64,000 nt of DNA from Bacteroidales bacterium (GCA_015060225.1 SUYX01000004.1:29174-93173), one strand, 5' to 3'. Shown: positions 52,481-62,566, counted from the first letter of the stretch. Notes: generated by a model not told the origin, from the letters alone. Numbers and translations are program-made.

Positions 52481-53941
52481 ATGAAACTATTCAGATATAT
52501 TTTTCTTGCATCTGTCCTCTTTTCCGGTAATGTGATGGCTCAGGAGCCTGAGGGCAGCAAAATATTGGTAAACAACCAGTCTATACTTATAGACGATAAC
52601 AAACAGGTTGTTGTTACAATGGATATTACTCTTCCAGGCAATTTGGAAGTTCCTACAAATAATGTATTGACAATTACACCTGTATTGAAGGACAGTACTG
52701 GCTCTCATGTTGAGCACCTTCCTACAGTATGGGTATATGGACGCAACCGTTATGTCATCCATGACCGTGCGAACGATATACCGGATGATGCGTACACAAT
52801 ATTCAAAAGGGCAAATGATGTTGACCAGACCTTTGATTATACAACAAAGATAAATTATGAGAAATGGATGCATGGTGCAGATTTGGAACTGTTCAGCGAG
52901 ATGAAGGGGTGCGCAGACTGCAAAGAGGGGGAGAGCAGCATGTATATAACCAGTGCATACCTTGAGAGATATACTGTAAAACCACTGGTGGTGTTTGTTG
53001 AGCCGCAGGTTGAAGAGATAAAGAACAGGACAGAGCACGGAAGGGCGTATCTTGATTTCCCTGTTAATAAGATTACCATATATCCTGAGTATCGCCGTAA
53101 TCCCGACGAGTTGAGGGAGATCAAACGCACTATTGATGTTGTAAAGAACGATGAGAATGTAAAGATAACAGGAATTCATATTGACGGTTATGCTTCACCT
53201 GAGGGCGGATACAGGAACAATGCAAGATTGGCCCAGGGCAGGGCTGAGGCTCTCAAAAAATATGTTATGGGTGAGTATGAGTTTGCAGAGGAGATTTTTA
53301 AAGTTACCAGCACACCGGAGGATTGGGCAGGACTGAAGAAATATGTGGAGGAGAACAATATTGAAAACAAGGAGGATATCCTGTCGATTATCAATGATGT
53401 AAATGACAGCAATCAGGATGCACAGGAGGCCAAGATGAAGAGACAGTTCCCGAATACTTATGCAAAACTATACAAAGATGTATATCCGGGCTTGAGACAT
53501 TCAGATTATCTGGTATTCTACACAGTACGTGCATTTGATATTGAGGAGGCAAAACGCATCATTAAAGAGCGTCCTCAGCAATTGAGCCTTCAGGAGATGT
53601 ACCTTGTGGCACAAACCTATCCGCATGGCAGCACCGAGTTCAAGGAGGTATTTGATGTGGCAGTAAGAATGTTCCCGTCAGATCCTACGGCAAACATAAA
53701 TGCTGCAGCAATAGAACTGGAGCAGGGTCATTTGAACGGGGCAGTACGTTTCTTGCAGAAGTCATCGCAGGATGACGGGGCAACACTTAACAACTACGGT
53801 GTGCTGAAACTTTTGCAGGGAGACTTGGATGCAGCAGAGAGCTACTTCAAGAGAGCTATGGAGAAAGGAATTGAGGAGGCTGCATTTAATCTGCAGGAAG
53901 TGGCAAAGAAACGCAAAGACTTTGAGGTATTTGGCAAATAA
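52481..53941 (+). CDS. DUF3868 protein with OmpA-like and TPR-like regions
   Basis: 486 residues, signal peptide (1-20, GNVMA). An N-terminal DUF3868-type beta domain (ILVNNQSILIDDNKQVVVTM) is followed by an OmpA-like peptidoglycan-binding module (about 225-265, IDGYASPEGGYRNNARLAQG with RAEALKKYV) and a C-terminal helical-repeat region (AAAIELEQGHLNGAVRFLQK). DUF3575-DUF3868 pairs are regular companions of FimA/Mfa-type fimbriae, and I infer they help anchor or assemble the fimbriae in the envelope. Followed by a strong terminator. Confidence 0.8.
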   Translation: MKLFRYIFLASVLFSGNVMAQEPEGSKILVNNQSILIDDNKQVVVTMDITLPGNLEVPTNNVLTITPVLKDSTGSHVEHLPTVWVYGRNRYVIHDRANDIPDDAYTIFKRANDVDQTFDYTTKINYEKWMHGADLELFSEMKGCADCKEGESSMYITSAYLERYTVKPLVVFVEPQVEEIKNRTEHGRAYLDFPVNKITIYPEYRRNPDELREIKRTIDVVKNDENVKITGIHIDGYASPEGGYRNNARLAQGRAEALKKYVMGEYEFAEEIFKVTSTPEDWAGLKKYVEENNIENKEDILSIINDVNDSNQDAQEAKMKRQFPNTYAKLYKDVYPGLRHSDYLVFYTVRAFDIEEAKRIIKERPQQLSLQEMYLVAQTYPHGSTEFKEVFDVAVRMFPSDPTANINAAAIELEQGHLNGAVRFLQKSSQDDGATLNNYGVLKLLQGDLDAAESYFKRAMEKGIEEAAFNLQEVAKKRKDFEVFGK

Positions 53942-53966
53942 AATACCAATTTTCACTTCAAAACCC

Positions 53967-54008
53967 GGCTATCTGTAATACCAAGGTATTATGGATAGCC
54001 TTTTTTTT
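53967..54008 (+). terminator. rho-independent terminator after DUF3868
   Basis: Long hairpin: GGCTATC/GATAGCC outer stem (53967-53973, 53994-54000) and AATACC/GGTATT inner stem, followed by eight T. Confidence 0.88.
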
Positions 54009-54032
54009 ATAAATTTACATTGTAATATAAAT

Positions 54033-55274
54033 ATGCCGGCTATGCAGAAGAGATCAAAGGATTTTTATAGGCTCATGTCCCATTTGCTCCATTCCCAGAA
54101 TCTTGACAAAGGGATAAATGAGGTCCTCAAGGAGGCGATGGAGAAACTTGGGGGTGACAGGGCCTTCATTTTTTCATACGATTATGAAAATAAAGTGCAG
54201 AATTGCATATATGAGGTGGTTTCAATTTCTGAATTGGCAGAAATTGAAGATCTTCAGGCTGTCCCTTTCGAGGCTACACCATGGTGGAATGAGCAGATAA
54301 TTTCAGATAATCCCATTGTTGTACATAAGCTTGAGGATCTTCCCCCTCAAGCTGCCAGTGAGTATGAAATACTGAAGGAACAGAATATCAAGTCTATATT
54401 GGTAGAGCCACTTCTGATAAACGGTATCATATGGGGATATGTTGGGATTGATTTTGTAAAAGATTATGATTCTCTTGATGATATTGCGATTCAATGGTTT
54501 GTACAGATTGCCGGCATCCTGAGTCTTAGCATTCAGCTGAGGATGAGCCAGAAGGCAGATGAAATTAAAAGGAATGAGCTTATAGCTGCCAAGGAGAAGG
54601 CAGAGGAACTCAATCTTCTCATCAGTTCATTCATAGCAAATGTTAACCATGAGATAAGAACTCCACTGAATTCCATTGTAAGTTTCTCGGAACTCCTTAT
54701 CCAGACTGATGATTATCAGGAGCGTAAAGAATTCTATTCTATAGTCAAAAGGAATTCGGAATGGCTTGCACGCATTGTTACGGAACTGCTCAACTTGTCA
54801 AAAATAGAATCGGGAACAATGGAGTATAAGGAGGTGCCTACAGATATAAATGCGGTTTGCTATGATATTGTATTCCTCTCAAGGCTCAAAAGCAAGCAGG
54901 GGGTAGAGATTCACTTTGACAAATCATTACAGGAATGTATTGTGATGACCGATACCCAAAGGGTACAGCAAGTAATATCAAATCTCCTGAACAACGCCAT
55001 TAAGTTTACAAGGGAAGGGGAAATAAGGGTAGGATATGATTTGCTTCCCGACAATATTCTTAAAATATATGTTAAGGATACCGGAATTGGGATTGAAGAA
55101 AAAGATCAGGAAAGGATATTCGCCAGACTGGTAAAATTGAACAGGGATATTTCCGGCTGGGGACTCGGTCTCCATATATGTAAAAGTATAGTTGAGGAAC
55201 TGGGAGGTACTATTGGTGTAGAGTCAAAAATAGGAGAAGGTTCATGTTTCTGGTTCACTATACCTGTCAAATGA
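54033..55274 (+). CDS. soluble GAF-domain sensor histidine kinase
   Basis: 413 residues without signal peptide or membrane helix. N-terminal GAF-like sensory domain (about 10-165, VEPLLINGIIWGYVGIDFV), a short coiled coil, then HisKA with phospho-acceptor His206 (NVNHEIRTPL) and an intact HATPase domain: N box SNLLNNAIKFT, DTGIGIEEKD and GWGLGLHIC. No receiver domain. I chose ATG 54033 because the reading from 53991 would start inside the terminator hairpin. In contrast to the hybrid sensor at 46749 this kinase has all catalytic residues. Flanked on both sides by terminators, so transcribed alone. Confidence 0.9.
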   Translation: MPAMQKRSKDFYRLMSHLLHSQNLDKGINEVLKEAMEKLGGDRAFIFSYDYENKVQNCIYEVVSISELAEIEDLQAVPFEATPWWNEQIISDNPIVVHKLEDLPPQAASEYEILKEQNIKSILVEPLLINGIIWGYVGIDFVKDYDSLDDIAIQWFVQIAGILSLSIQLRMSQKADEIKRNELIAAKEKAEELNLLISSFIANVNHEIRTPLNSIVSFSELLIQTDDYQERKEFYSIVKRNSEWLARIVTELLNLSKIESGTMEYKEVPTDINAVCYDIVFLSRLKSKQGVEIHFDKSLQECIVMTDTQRVQQVISNLLNNAIKFTREGEIRVGYDLLPDNILKIYVKDTGIGIEEKDQERIFARLVKLNRDISGWGLGLHICKSIVEELGGTIGVESKIGEGSCFWFTIPVK

Positions 55275-55297
55275 TATGTAAATTCATTAAATGATTG

Positions 55298-55341
55298 AGA
55301 GGCTCCATAAAAGTTGAAACTTTTTGGAGCCTCTTTATTTT
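55298..55341 (+). terminator. rho-independent terminator after the GAF kinase
   Basis: 9-bp stem GAGGCTCCA/TGGAGCCTC (55299-55307, 55325-55333) with an inner AAAAG/CTTTT extension, followed by TTTATTTTTTT. Confidence 0.88.
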
Positions 55342-55466
55342 TTTACTTTTCCACACTTGGTAACGGGCATTGCAAATCATTCATTTTATATGCTGAATCA
55401 TTCACAAATGCTCTTTAAACCGTTCTGTTTTCTTCTTTTTGAGTGTGTTGTTGCACAATCCCATTT

Positions 55467-55497
55467 TTTGAAAAATATGCCGATTAAATTTTTTTTG
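55467..55497 (+). promoter_or_regulatory. possible promoter of the fimbrillin operon
   Basis: TTTG (55467-55470), exactly 19 bp, then TTTTTTTG (55490-55497), one mismatch to TAnnTTTG. Leader to the fimbrillin ATG about 55 nt. The remainder of the 281-base gap holds only the terminator described above. Confidence 0.3.
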
Positions 55498-55555
55498 GCA
55501 ATAGATTTCCTTTGCAGCAGGAAAAACAAATCACTAACAATTAAAAACACACGAC

Positions 55556-57409
55556 ATGAAAACCAGATTATTTTTAACTATTGCAATGGCAGGACTACTT
55601 GCCGTTTCTTGTTCAAAAGAGGAATTGGTAACCCCTATTGACCAGTCTACAGCTGAAAGGGCTGAGGCTTATCTTACTTTTGATATAGTATCAGGAGTGA
55701 ATTCTACACGTTCAGTGGATGGCGATTCATCGGGAGACAATCACGGAGATGCAAATGACAGCGGGCATTCCCACATTGGAACAGAAGGGGAGAATAAAGT
55801 CTCAAAGATTTTGTTGGCATTCTATAATACAAATGATGAGACATCATCGGGTGACGGTCTTGTAAGGACCTATTCAGTTGGAGAGAACCAGTCTGTAGGC
55901 ATTGAGAGGAATTCGGATGGGAGCTATTCTCCTTCTGAGAGCTTTATGGTAAATTCGACAGGTACATATAAAGTGATAGTTGTAGCTAACCCTACTTCTG
56001 CACTTGAGTCAAAGAGCGCTTCAAACTCAGCAGCTGCAAAGGCCATTTATGATGAGATCCTCAGCGGTGTATATTCAGGCCAGCCAAGCGGTCTTGCAGG
56101 TGAGAATGCAGATTATTTCATGATGGCAAACCAGAGTGAGGTTACCATTAATGTAACCGCAGCAAATGACAAGATGAATCCGGCAAAACCATCAGGCGCT
56201 ATCAATATTGAGAGAGTTCTTGCAAAGGCAACTTACCGCCAGGTTGCGGACGACAATAAATACGATGTTACAGCAGACAAATATACATATACTATCCAGA
56301 CTGTTCCAGGGTGGGTTTACCAGTCGGAGAGCGATTCATACAAGTATTATATTTCAGGCTTTGCTGCAGCAACAACAAATGAGAAGAATTTAAATGACAG
56401 AAGGTCAATCTATGTTGCGGTGATTGACGGTACTACAAAGTACTTTACCAGCAGCCAGGATTACACAGGCTACATTAGCGGTGTTGAGACAACAGCCAAA
56501 TTGATGGTTGAGGATACAGAGCTTGCTTCTCTTGAGGGATTCTATCCAATCTATACAGGCACCAAGAATATGACCTCAAGCGGAACAGTAGAGTATAGTG
56601 TGCAGTTGTTGGAGTATGCATTGGTAAACATGAACAATTCAACATATTATGTACGTCATACCGGAGCACAGAATGCATCACCTTTCGGTACACTAGGCAA
56701 CTCTTCATTCCTGTTCGACCCTAACTCATCGTACAAAAATGCAGAGGGTGACTTTGACGGAACTTCTTACTTTGCAAACCCTTGGACTTCATATAAGAAA
56801 TCAGTTGCAACCCTTCCTTTCGCAGCACTTCCGGGAGCAGATCAAGGAGCAGTTTCAAATGCTGAAGAGGCAGCTACAGTAGGCGGTTTGTTGGGATACA
56901 TTTTTGAGAATGGCGTTACAACAGCAAACCAGACTATGGACAAGACCACCAGCGTAGTGTTCAAAGGCCAGATAAAAGATGCATCAGGTAACCCTGTAAC
57001 CCTGTTCAAATATGAGGATTCATATTATAAGGATCTTGAGGTTCTGTTCAATTCTGTTGAGGGTCTTCCAGGTGAGTGGACAACACAGCAGTTTGAGGAT
57101 GGTACAATTACAGCAGAGGATCTTAAAGGTATTGGCATCTCAGTTTACGAGGACGGTTATTGCTACTATGCAGCACAGATCAAACACTTTGATGATGGTA
57201 ATGCAGAGACAGCAGGTCCAAACGAGTTCATAAAGATGCGTAACAATGTTTACTCTATAGCTGTAAAGAGTGTTGACAAGTTCGGATTCTCGGAGTTGGA
57301 TATGCCGGAACTTGAGAACGCAATTGAGGGTGGAGAGGAGAGCATCTATCTTACCCTAGAGGCAAAAATACTTCCTTGGATTGTAAGATTTACTGACGTG
57401 GAGTTCTAA
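55556..57409 (+). CDS. major fimbrillin (FimA/Mfa1-like) lipoprotein
   Basis: 617 residues; lipobox AVSC (Cys19). An N-terminal fimbrillin domain starts about residue 35 (EAYLTFDIVSGVNSTRSVDG) and contains SKILLAFYNTNDE and YKVIVVANPTS. A second large domain ends in the typical C-terminal block AKILPWIVRFTDVEF. FimA-type subunits are exported as lipoproteins, cut by a protease near an early Arg, and polymerise by donor-strand exchange; candidate cleavage Arg residues lie at 40 and 52. First and probably most abundant of four fimbrial genes, followed by a stable hairpin. Confidence 0.82.
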   Translation: MKTRLFLTIAMAGLLAVSCSKEELVTPIDQSTAERAEAYLTFDIVSGVNSTRSVDGDSSGDNHGDANDSGHSHIGTEGENKVSKILLAFYNTNDETSSGDGLVRTYSVGENQSVGIERNSDGSYSPSESFMVNSTGTYKVIVVANPTSALESKSASNSAAAKAIYDEILSGVYSGQPSGLAGENADYFMMANQSEVTINVTAANDKMNPAKPSGAINIERVLAKATYRQVADDNKYDVTADKYTYTIQTVPGWVYQSESDSYKYYISGFAAATTNEKNLNDRRSIYVAVIDGTTKYFTSSQDYTGYISGVETTAKLMVEDTELASLEGFYPIYTGTKNMTSSGTVEYSVQLLEYALVNMNNSTYYVRHTGAQNASPFGTLGNSSFLFDPNSSYKNAEGDFDGTSYFANPWTSYKKSVATLPFAALPGADQGAVSNAEEAATVGGLLGYIFENGVTTANQTMDKTTSVVFKGQIKDASGNPVTLFKYEDSYYKDLEVLFNSVEGLPGEWTTQQFEDGTITAEDLKGIGISVYEDGYCYYAAQIKHFDDGNAETAGPNEFIKMRNNVYSIAVKSVDKFGFSELDMPELENAIEGGEESIYLTLEAKILPWIVRFTDVEF

Positions 57410-57425
57410 TTATAATAAGTTAATT

Positions 57426-57447
57426 GAGGGAGGGATCTCCCTCCCTC
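57426..57447 (+). terminator. intercistronic hairpin after the major fimbrillin
   Basis: Perfect 10-bp GC-rich stem GAGGGAGGGA/TCCCTCCCTC with a 2-base gap and no T tract after it. More likely an mRNA-stabilising or partial-termination element than a full terminator, since the next fimbrial gene follows. Confidence 0.6.
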
Positions 57448-57492
57448 CTTCAAAAAACTAATCAATGAAATAACCAAATAAACAAAGAAAGC

Positions 57493-58539
57493 ATGAAAAC
57501 CAATATAAATATTATTAAACGATATTCTTATAGTCTAGTCGCAGCCTTACTGATGGGGAGTTCACTGGTATCTTGCGACTCTATACTCGAAGAAAAAGAG
57601 GTTGACTGTTCTATCAATTATAGCGTAAAGTTCAAATACGACTATAATATGAAGCATGCAGATGCATTTGCCAATGAAGTGAAATCTGTAACCCTGTACG
57701 CTTTTAATAATGAAGGAAAATTGGTGTATCAGAAGACAGAGGAGGGAGATGTGCTCAAGCAGGATGGATATGCAATGGATGTTGACATGGATCCTGGCAA
57801 CTACCATCTTATTGCGTGGGCAGGCTTGAATGATGATGATTCTTTCTCAGTTCCTTTGGTTTCACAGGGTGCCAGCATTGAGGATTTGAAGTGCAGGATG
57901 GACAGAGTCTATACTAAAGCTGATGGTGATGGAGGAATTATAAACACAAAGTTGACATCATTGTTCCATGGCCAGGTAGAGAGCCAGAACTTTGTAACCA
58001 GAGCTGCTATCAACCAGGAGATAGTTGTACCTCTTGTAAAAAATACCAATACAGTAAAGATTATCCTTCATCAGATGGATGGCGTAAGAATCCCGGCTGA
58101 AGATCTGGAGTTCACAATTACAGACAATAACGGTCTTATGGATTATGACAATACACTTTTGGAGGATGAGAAACTTACCTACTATTCATATCATCATGAA
58201 TCAGGAAATGTGGTAGAGGCTGCAGATACCAAGTCGGGAGAGGTTACCAATATCAGTTTTGCTACTGCTGAGCTTACAGTAGGAAGGCTGGTGAAGAATC
58301 AGAACGCTGTACTTACAATCAGAAATACTGCAACTGATGAGGTTGTCCTACGGATACCGGTAATAAAGATGTTCTTATTGGCAAAATTGCAGGGCCAGTA
58401 TGATATGGATGATCAGGAGTATCTTGACAGACAGGATGAGTACAAGATGACCTTCTTCCTCGATGAGAACATGAAATGGATTGATTCACAGATTATAATC
58501 AATGAGTGGATTGTGAGATTTGACGATATGAGTTTCTAA
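57493..58539 (+). CDS. FimB/Mfa2-family fimbrial anchor lipoprotein
   Basis: 348 residues, lipobox LVSC (Cys28). Matches the FimB/Mfa2 anchor family by length, by the early cysteine-flanked start CDSILEEKEVDCSINYSVKF, the beta strand VKSVTLYAFNNEGKLVYQK and the block MDVDMDPGNYHLIAWAGLND. The C-terminus INEWIVRFDDMSF echoes that of the fimbrillin before it. Anchor subunits stay lipid-linked and control fibre length. Next gene begins one base after its stop. Confidence 0.82.
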   Translation: MKTNINIIKRYSYSLVAALLMGSSLVSCDSILEEKEVDCSINYSVKFKYDYNMKHADAFANEVKSVTLYAFNNEGKLVYQKTEEGDVLKQDGYAMDVDMDPGNYHLIAWAGLNDDDSFSVPLVSQGASIEDLKCRMDRVYTKADGDGGIINTKLTSLFHGQVESQNFVTRAAINQEIVVPLVKNTNTVKIILHQMDGVRIPAEDLEFTITDNNGLMDYDNTLLEDEKLTYYSYHHESGNVVEAADTKSGEVTNISFATAELTVGRLVKNQNAVLTIRNTATDEVVLRIPVIKMFLLAKLQGQYDMDDQEYLDRQDEYKMTFFLDENMKWIDSQIIINEWIVRFDDMSF

Positions 58540-58540
58540 C

Positions 58541-59614
58541 ATGAAATACAGCACAATTATGAAAAAGTTATTATCAAAGGCATTATTGGTTATTGCTGGC
58601 TGTATGATTGTCATCTCCTGTTCAAATCAAAGTGCAGCCGATATGGTTGACAACATGATTGATGTAAGATTGTCACTATCCATATCGGGAACGGCATATA
58701 CCAAGGATGTGGATAATCCTGATGAGACACTGGATTATACTACAGATAACCAGAATAACATAAATGACTTATATATATTATTGGTAGACAAGAACGGAAA
58801 GTTCCAATATCTGGTAGAGGAACTTCTTGTGCAGAATAACACCAGAACCCTTTATAGAGGTCTCATCCAAAGGCCTGCAGCAGGAAGCAGACTGGTTTTG
58901 ATGGCAAATGTTAACCAGCAGGGGATGAGCGGCTCAGCGGACACCAGGACATGGCTGAACAGCTTTAAGGGACAGGATGTGAAAAATATTTATAATAATG
59001 CAATTTTCAGCAACAATACGGGTGTGTGGAGTCTTAGTGGCAGGAGTATCCCAATGTGGGGAGAGGTTGAGGTAGGAACTCCAGTGGACGGCAATGTTAC
59101 CTTTTCATGCAACATGTACAAGGCCCTTGCAAAGATTAACATTTGGGTAAATGAGAAGAAGGGGATAGAGGGTTTTGTAATAAACGAGGTAGTTGTAAAG
59201 AATTCTTTGGATAAGGGATATTGCGTATCGCAATCACCTCTGAGCAATGATATTTCAGTGCAATATGAAGATCCGTATGTTCCCGCAGGCGCAGCCAACA
59301 GAACATATGATGCGGAATATGCAAACCTGAATGTTACCACCGCCTATTCGGATGAAATTTATGTGGTTGAACAGAACAATCAGGCTCAGGATCTGAATCC
59401 GATTACAATAGAAGTTCACTATACATATGACGGCGCAGCCGGGACAGGGATAATAAATTTTAAAGATGAAACAGGGAATCCGTTCAATGTGACAAGAAAC
59501 CACTCATATATCTTCAATATTTCAAATGTGAGAGGAGTTGAAACAAATGTTTCCCTAGTTTATGATGTACTGGACTATTATGATGTACACAGAATAGATT
59601 TAGGCTTCAACTAA
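58541..59614 (+). CDS. minor fimbrial subunit lipoprotein
   Basis: 357 residues, lipobox VISC (Cys27; Cys21 if the inner ATG at 58559 is used). Beta-rich, with strands INDLYILLVDKNGKFQYLV and SRLVLMANVNQQ and a GRSIPMWGE motif common in accessory subunits of Bacteroidales fimbriae. No membrane helix after the signal. ATG follows the anchor gene stop by one base, so translation is coupled. Probably a FimC/Mfa3-like accessory subunit; which one cannot be told from sequence. Confidence 0.72.
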   Translation: MKYSTIMKKLLSKALLVIAGCMIVISCSNQSAADMVDNMIDVRLSLSISGTAYTKDVDNPDETLDYTTDNQNNINDLYILLVDKNGKFQYLVEELLVQNNTRTLYRGLIQRPAAGSRLVLMANVNQQGMSGSADTRTWLNSFKGQDVKNIYNNAIFSNNTGVWSLSGRSIPMWGEVEVGTPVDGNVTFSCNMYKALAKINIWVNEKKGIEGFVINEVVVKNSLDKGYCVSQSPLSNDISVQYEDPYVPAGAANRTYDAEYANLNVTTAYSDEIYVVEQNNQAQDLNPITIEVHYTYDGAAGTGIINFKDETGNPFNVTRNHSYIFNISNVRGVETNVSLVYDVLDYYDVHRIDLGFN

Positions 59615-59664
59615 GCCACATGCATGAATATAAATGAAACCTGATAAAATTAAAAATCGATAAT

Positions 59665-62436
59665 ATGAAGAAGTTAAGTTATATATTGGTATTGTTGGCC
59701 GGAATCCTCTCCGTTTCGTGTGCAAAGGAGGAGATCGACGTGAACAATGACAGCAGCTATGAGCCTGGAGTCGGGACGAGTGTTTCTCTTAAAGTGGGTA
59801 TCCCAGGTATGGATGTTGCCATAACAAAGGCAGGTGAGAGCTACGAGGATTATCTGGAGTATGTATCCAATCTTTTGGTAGTAGTTTTCAATGCGGACGG
59901 ATCATTCCATTTGTCACATGAACAGATGTACAATCATAACCAGGGTACAGATAAAGTTGACATAACAAGTATAGAGAGCGGTAAGAAATTTATCTATGCC
60001 GTAGCAAATACCAATTCGTCATTGTTTAATGACAACAATACAGATCTTACAGAGACCCTAAAGGCTGAGGCAAGAAAGGGAAGAGAGAGTTTCCTTCAGG
60101 CAACTGTTGATATGTGCCAGGAGTTTGAGGGAATTACTGAGGGAAGGTTCCTTATGAGCGGAAAATATGTTGCTGCTTCAAATGATGCAGGTGATGGTTC
60201 AGTTAACATTCCAAGAACCGGCGGTACCCTTCAGGGAGTGATAGAGTTGGTAAGGGTACAGGCTACAGTGGTGTTCAGCATTAAAGGTGGCACAGGTGTG
60301 GATTTTACCCCAACCCATTTCCAGGTGTGCAATCTCCCTAAAAGCTCAAATCTGTTTGAGCAGACATCTGATGTTGCAAATGGTACCTACTTCAATACCG
60401 AGATGCTTACATACGACAGTTTCAAGGACAGCATCTTCTTCTATCCTATGGAAAACAGGAAACAGCCTTCTGCAAATGTTGCAGCATACAGAGACCGTAT
60501 GGATATGGCAAATGCCTCTTCTGCTTACGTGGTTATAAAGGGTACCTACTCTGGCAAGGCAGACCACTACAAAGATTTTGACAAGGACAATTATACAGGC
60601 AAGGAGAATGCAGAGGCACAGGTTACCTATTACATTCCTCTTGGATATGTAAACGGCAATTTGAACGACTACAACGTGAGGCGCAATACAAAATACATCT
60701 ACTCAATTACTGTAAACGGTGTTGATGATATAGTTCTGGAGGTTGTTTCTGATGAGGAGAAAAGCAGTGTTGAGGATGGTGATGTAATTTACCTGAACGG
60801 TGGTAAGGTGATTGATCTTGACGCACACTATGCAAGCGGTATCCTTACTTTCAACAAGGCAGATCTTGAGAGCAAGAGCGAGATTACTTACAAAGTGAAA
60901 TCTCCTTATACAAACGGTTACCAGACAGGTGTGGATTCCGATTGGGTTAAGTTTGTGATAAACGGAAAACGCCAGGGGGTATATTCACAGCAGACAGTTG
61001 CTTACCCAGGTGACAACAGCAGCAGCTTGTTGTCTGTGGGGGAACTGATGGAGAATTTGCAGAATGCAGAAACTTTGGACCTGTTTGATAACAATGACCA
61101 GATAGTGGTAAGTTGCTATGTAAATGAGTACTACTATGAGGATAAGGCAACCGAGTGGCACAAATGGGTGAATACAGATAACCGTGAGATGCTTATACTT
61201 TGCGACACCAAGGCAGGAAACGGCAGCAGCCTTACTGAGGGAACATACATTATCCGCCAGAAATCTATCCAGACCATCTTCAAGACCGACGGCTCTTTGG
61301 CAAGTGCGTGGGGAACAGAGTGGGTTAATGAGACTGACAATATTCAGCCGAACTACGGTATAAATTCAGACAACGCAGACAGGAACAGCTCTACAGCCAA
61401 TTTTGCCACATTCAATAATGACGGAAGAAGAAACATGATTGCTGAGGTTTACAATAACGGCAACCAGAGGGCAGACTGGAGTGACATTACAACCTGGAAC
61501 TGGGACTGGGATCCTCAGACAACCGCAGGTGAGTACAGGAAGGCATACCTTGCATGTATGAGCAGAAACAGGGATGCAGACGGTGACGGTGAGTTTGATG
61601 TAAACGAGATGAAATGGTATTTGGCATCAGTAAACCAGTATCAGGACCTGTGGATTGGGAATGCAGGAATTGACCAGAATGCACACCTATATACTTACCC
61701 GGCTACTCCAGTGGTGACCCACTACTTCAGCAATTCAAGAGGACAGATTTTCTGGGCAGAGGAGGGTGCAGCGGTATCTCCATACGCGGAGCACGGAGGA
61801 CGTTTTGCTACCAATAGAAAACATGCAATCCGTTGCTTGAGGAACCTTAATGTGGAATCTCCTGCAGACCAGAGCAAATATATAGCATCACAGAATGATG
61901 TGCTCCAGGTTGACTATGCAACTGTAAAACAGGAGGACGGCAAATATGTAGTAGATTTGAGCGGTCTCAATTCAAATGCATTGCGCGGCTACAGGACCGA
62001 GATGCTTACAAGACATACAGAGCGTGAAGAGCAGAACAAACCATATGTTTCGTTTACAATAAATGACCAGTTGTCCAGACCAACCGATTTGAGAAACGGG
62101 CAATATACCTGGACAAATATTATCAACAGCGGCAAGGATGGAGATTATGGTTGCCCTGAGGGTTACAGAATCCCTTCACAGAAAGAGTTGATTCTTATGC
62201 TCTCAAAGGTGAATGACACAGACTACCACAATGATGAGGTACTCTCAATGACCCGCTCATCGTTTGCACCAAACCAGACCGGCTATCCTTATCATCCTCT
62301 TGGATACACAGTTGGAGGTTATGCAATACACAACTACAACCCGTTCATGTGTGTGCTTGTAACAGACATAAACAATATAAACAACAATACAGTAAACCAC
62401 AGCAACTATTACTTGCGCTGTGTAAAGGACAACTAG
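59665..62436 (+). CDS. large fimbrial tip-type lipoprotein
   Basis: 923 residues, lipobox SVSC (Cys19). The N-terminal 350 residues resemble accessory fimbrillins (YVSNLLVVVFNADGSFHLSH, VTYYIPLGYVNGNLNDYNVR). The C-terminal 300 contain the KWYLASVNQYQDLWIGN block and GCPEGYRIPSQKELILML with NYYLRCVKDN at the end, as in Fibrobacter-type major paralogous and DUF1566-like surface domains. Such C-terminal modules sit at fimbrial tips and may bind ligands. Last gene of the fimbrial group, closed by a terminator. Likely the tip adhesin; ligand unknown. Confidence 0.75.
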   Translation: MKKLSYILVLLAGILSVSCAKEEIDVNNDSSYEPGVGTSVSLKVGIPGMDVAITKAGESYEDYLEYVSNLLVVVFNADGSFHLSHEQMYNHNQGTDKVDITSIESGKKFIYAVANTNSSLFNDNNTDLTETLKAEARKGRESFLQATVDMCQEFEGITEGRFLMSGKYVAASNDAGDGSVNIPRTGGTLQGVIELVRVQATVVFSIKGGTGVDFTPTHFQVCNLPKSSNLFEQTSDVANGTYFNTEMLTYDSFKDSIFFYPMENRKQPSANVAAYRDRMDMANASSAYVVIKGTYSGKADHYKDFDKDNYTGKENAEAQVTYYIPLGYVNGNLNDYNVRRNTKYIYSITVNGVDDIVLEVVSDEEKSSVEDGDVIYLNGGKVIDLDAHYASGILTFNKADLESKSEITYKVKSPYTNGYQTGVDSDWVKFVINGKRQGVYSQQTVAYPGDNSSSLLSVGELMENLQNAETLDLFDNNDQIVVSCYVNEYYYEDKATEWHKWVNTDNREMLILCDTKAGNGSSLTEGTYIIRQKSIQTIFKTDGSLASAWGTEWVNETDNIQPNYGINSDNADRNSSTANFATFNNDGRRNMIAEVYNNGNQRADWSDITTWNWDWDPQTTAGEYRKAYLACMSRNRDADGDGEFDVNEMKWYLASVNQYQDLWIGNAGIDQNAHLYTYPATPVVTHYFSNSRGQIFWAEEGAAVSPYAEHGGRFATNRKHAIRCLRNLNVESPADQSKYIASQNDVLQVDYATVKQEDGKYVVDLSGLNSNALRGYRTEMLTRHTEREEQNKPYVSFTINDQLSRPTDLRNGQYTWTNIINSGKDGDYGCPEGYRIPSQKELILMLSKVNDTDYHNDEVLSMTRSSFAPNQTGYPYHPLGYTVGGYAIHNYNPFMCVLVTDINNINNNTVNHSNYYLRCVKDN

Positions 62437-62518
62437 GACTCAACAGAGAATATAGAATACTTTTTTATAGGTTAGACGCAAATTATCGGGAGATAATTTT
62501 ACATTAGGTTTTCATGCA

Positions 62519-62553
62519 AAAGCTGCTATCGGGAGATGGCAGCTTTATTTTTT
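62519..62553 (+). terminator. rho-independent terminator of the fimbrial operon
   Basis: 12-bp stem (62519-62530 with 62535-62546, one T-G pair), GGGA loop, followed by ATTTTTTT. Confidence 0.85.
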
Positions 62554-62566
62554 GCCGGCAATTGTT

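Noticed and set aside
53991..54032. Upstream start for the GAF histidine kinase
   Set aside because: Lies within the terminator hairpin and its T tract; ATG at 54033 is the better start.
55324..55641. 105-codon frame before the major fimbrillin
   Set aside because: Begins inside the preceding terminator and overlaps the fimbrillin signal peptide in another frame; not coding.
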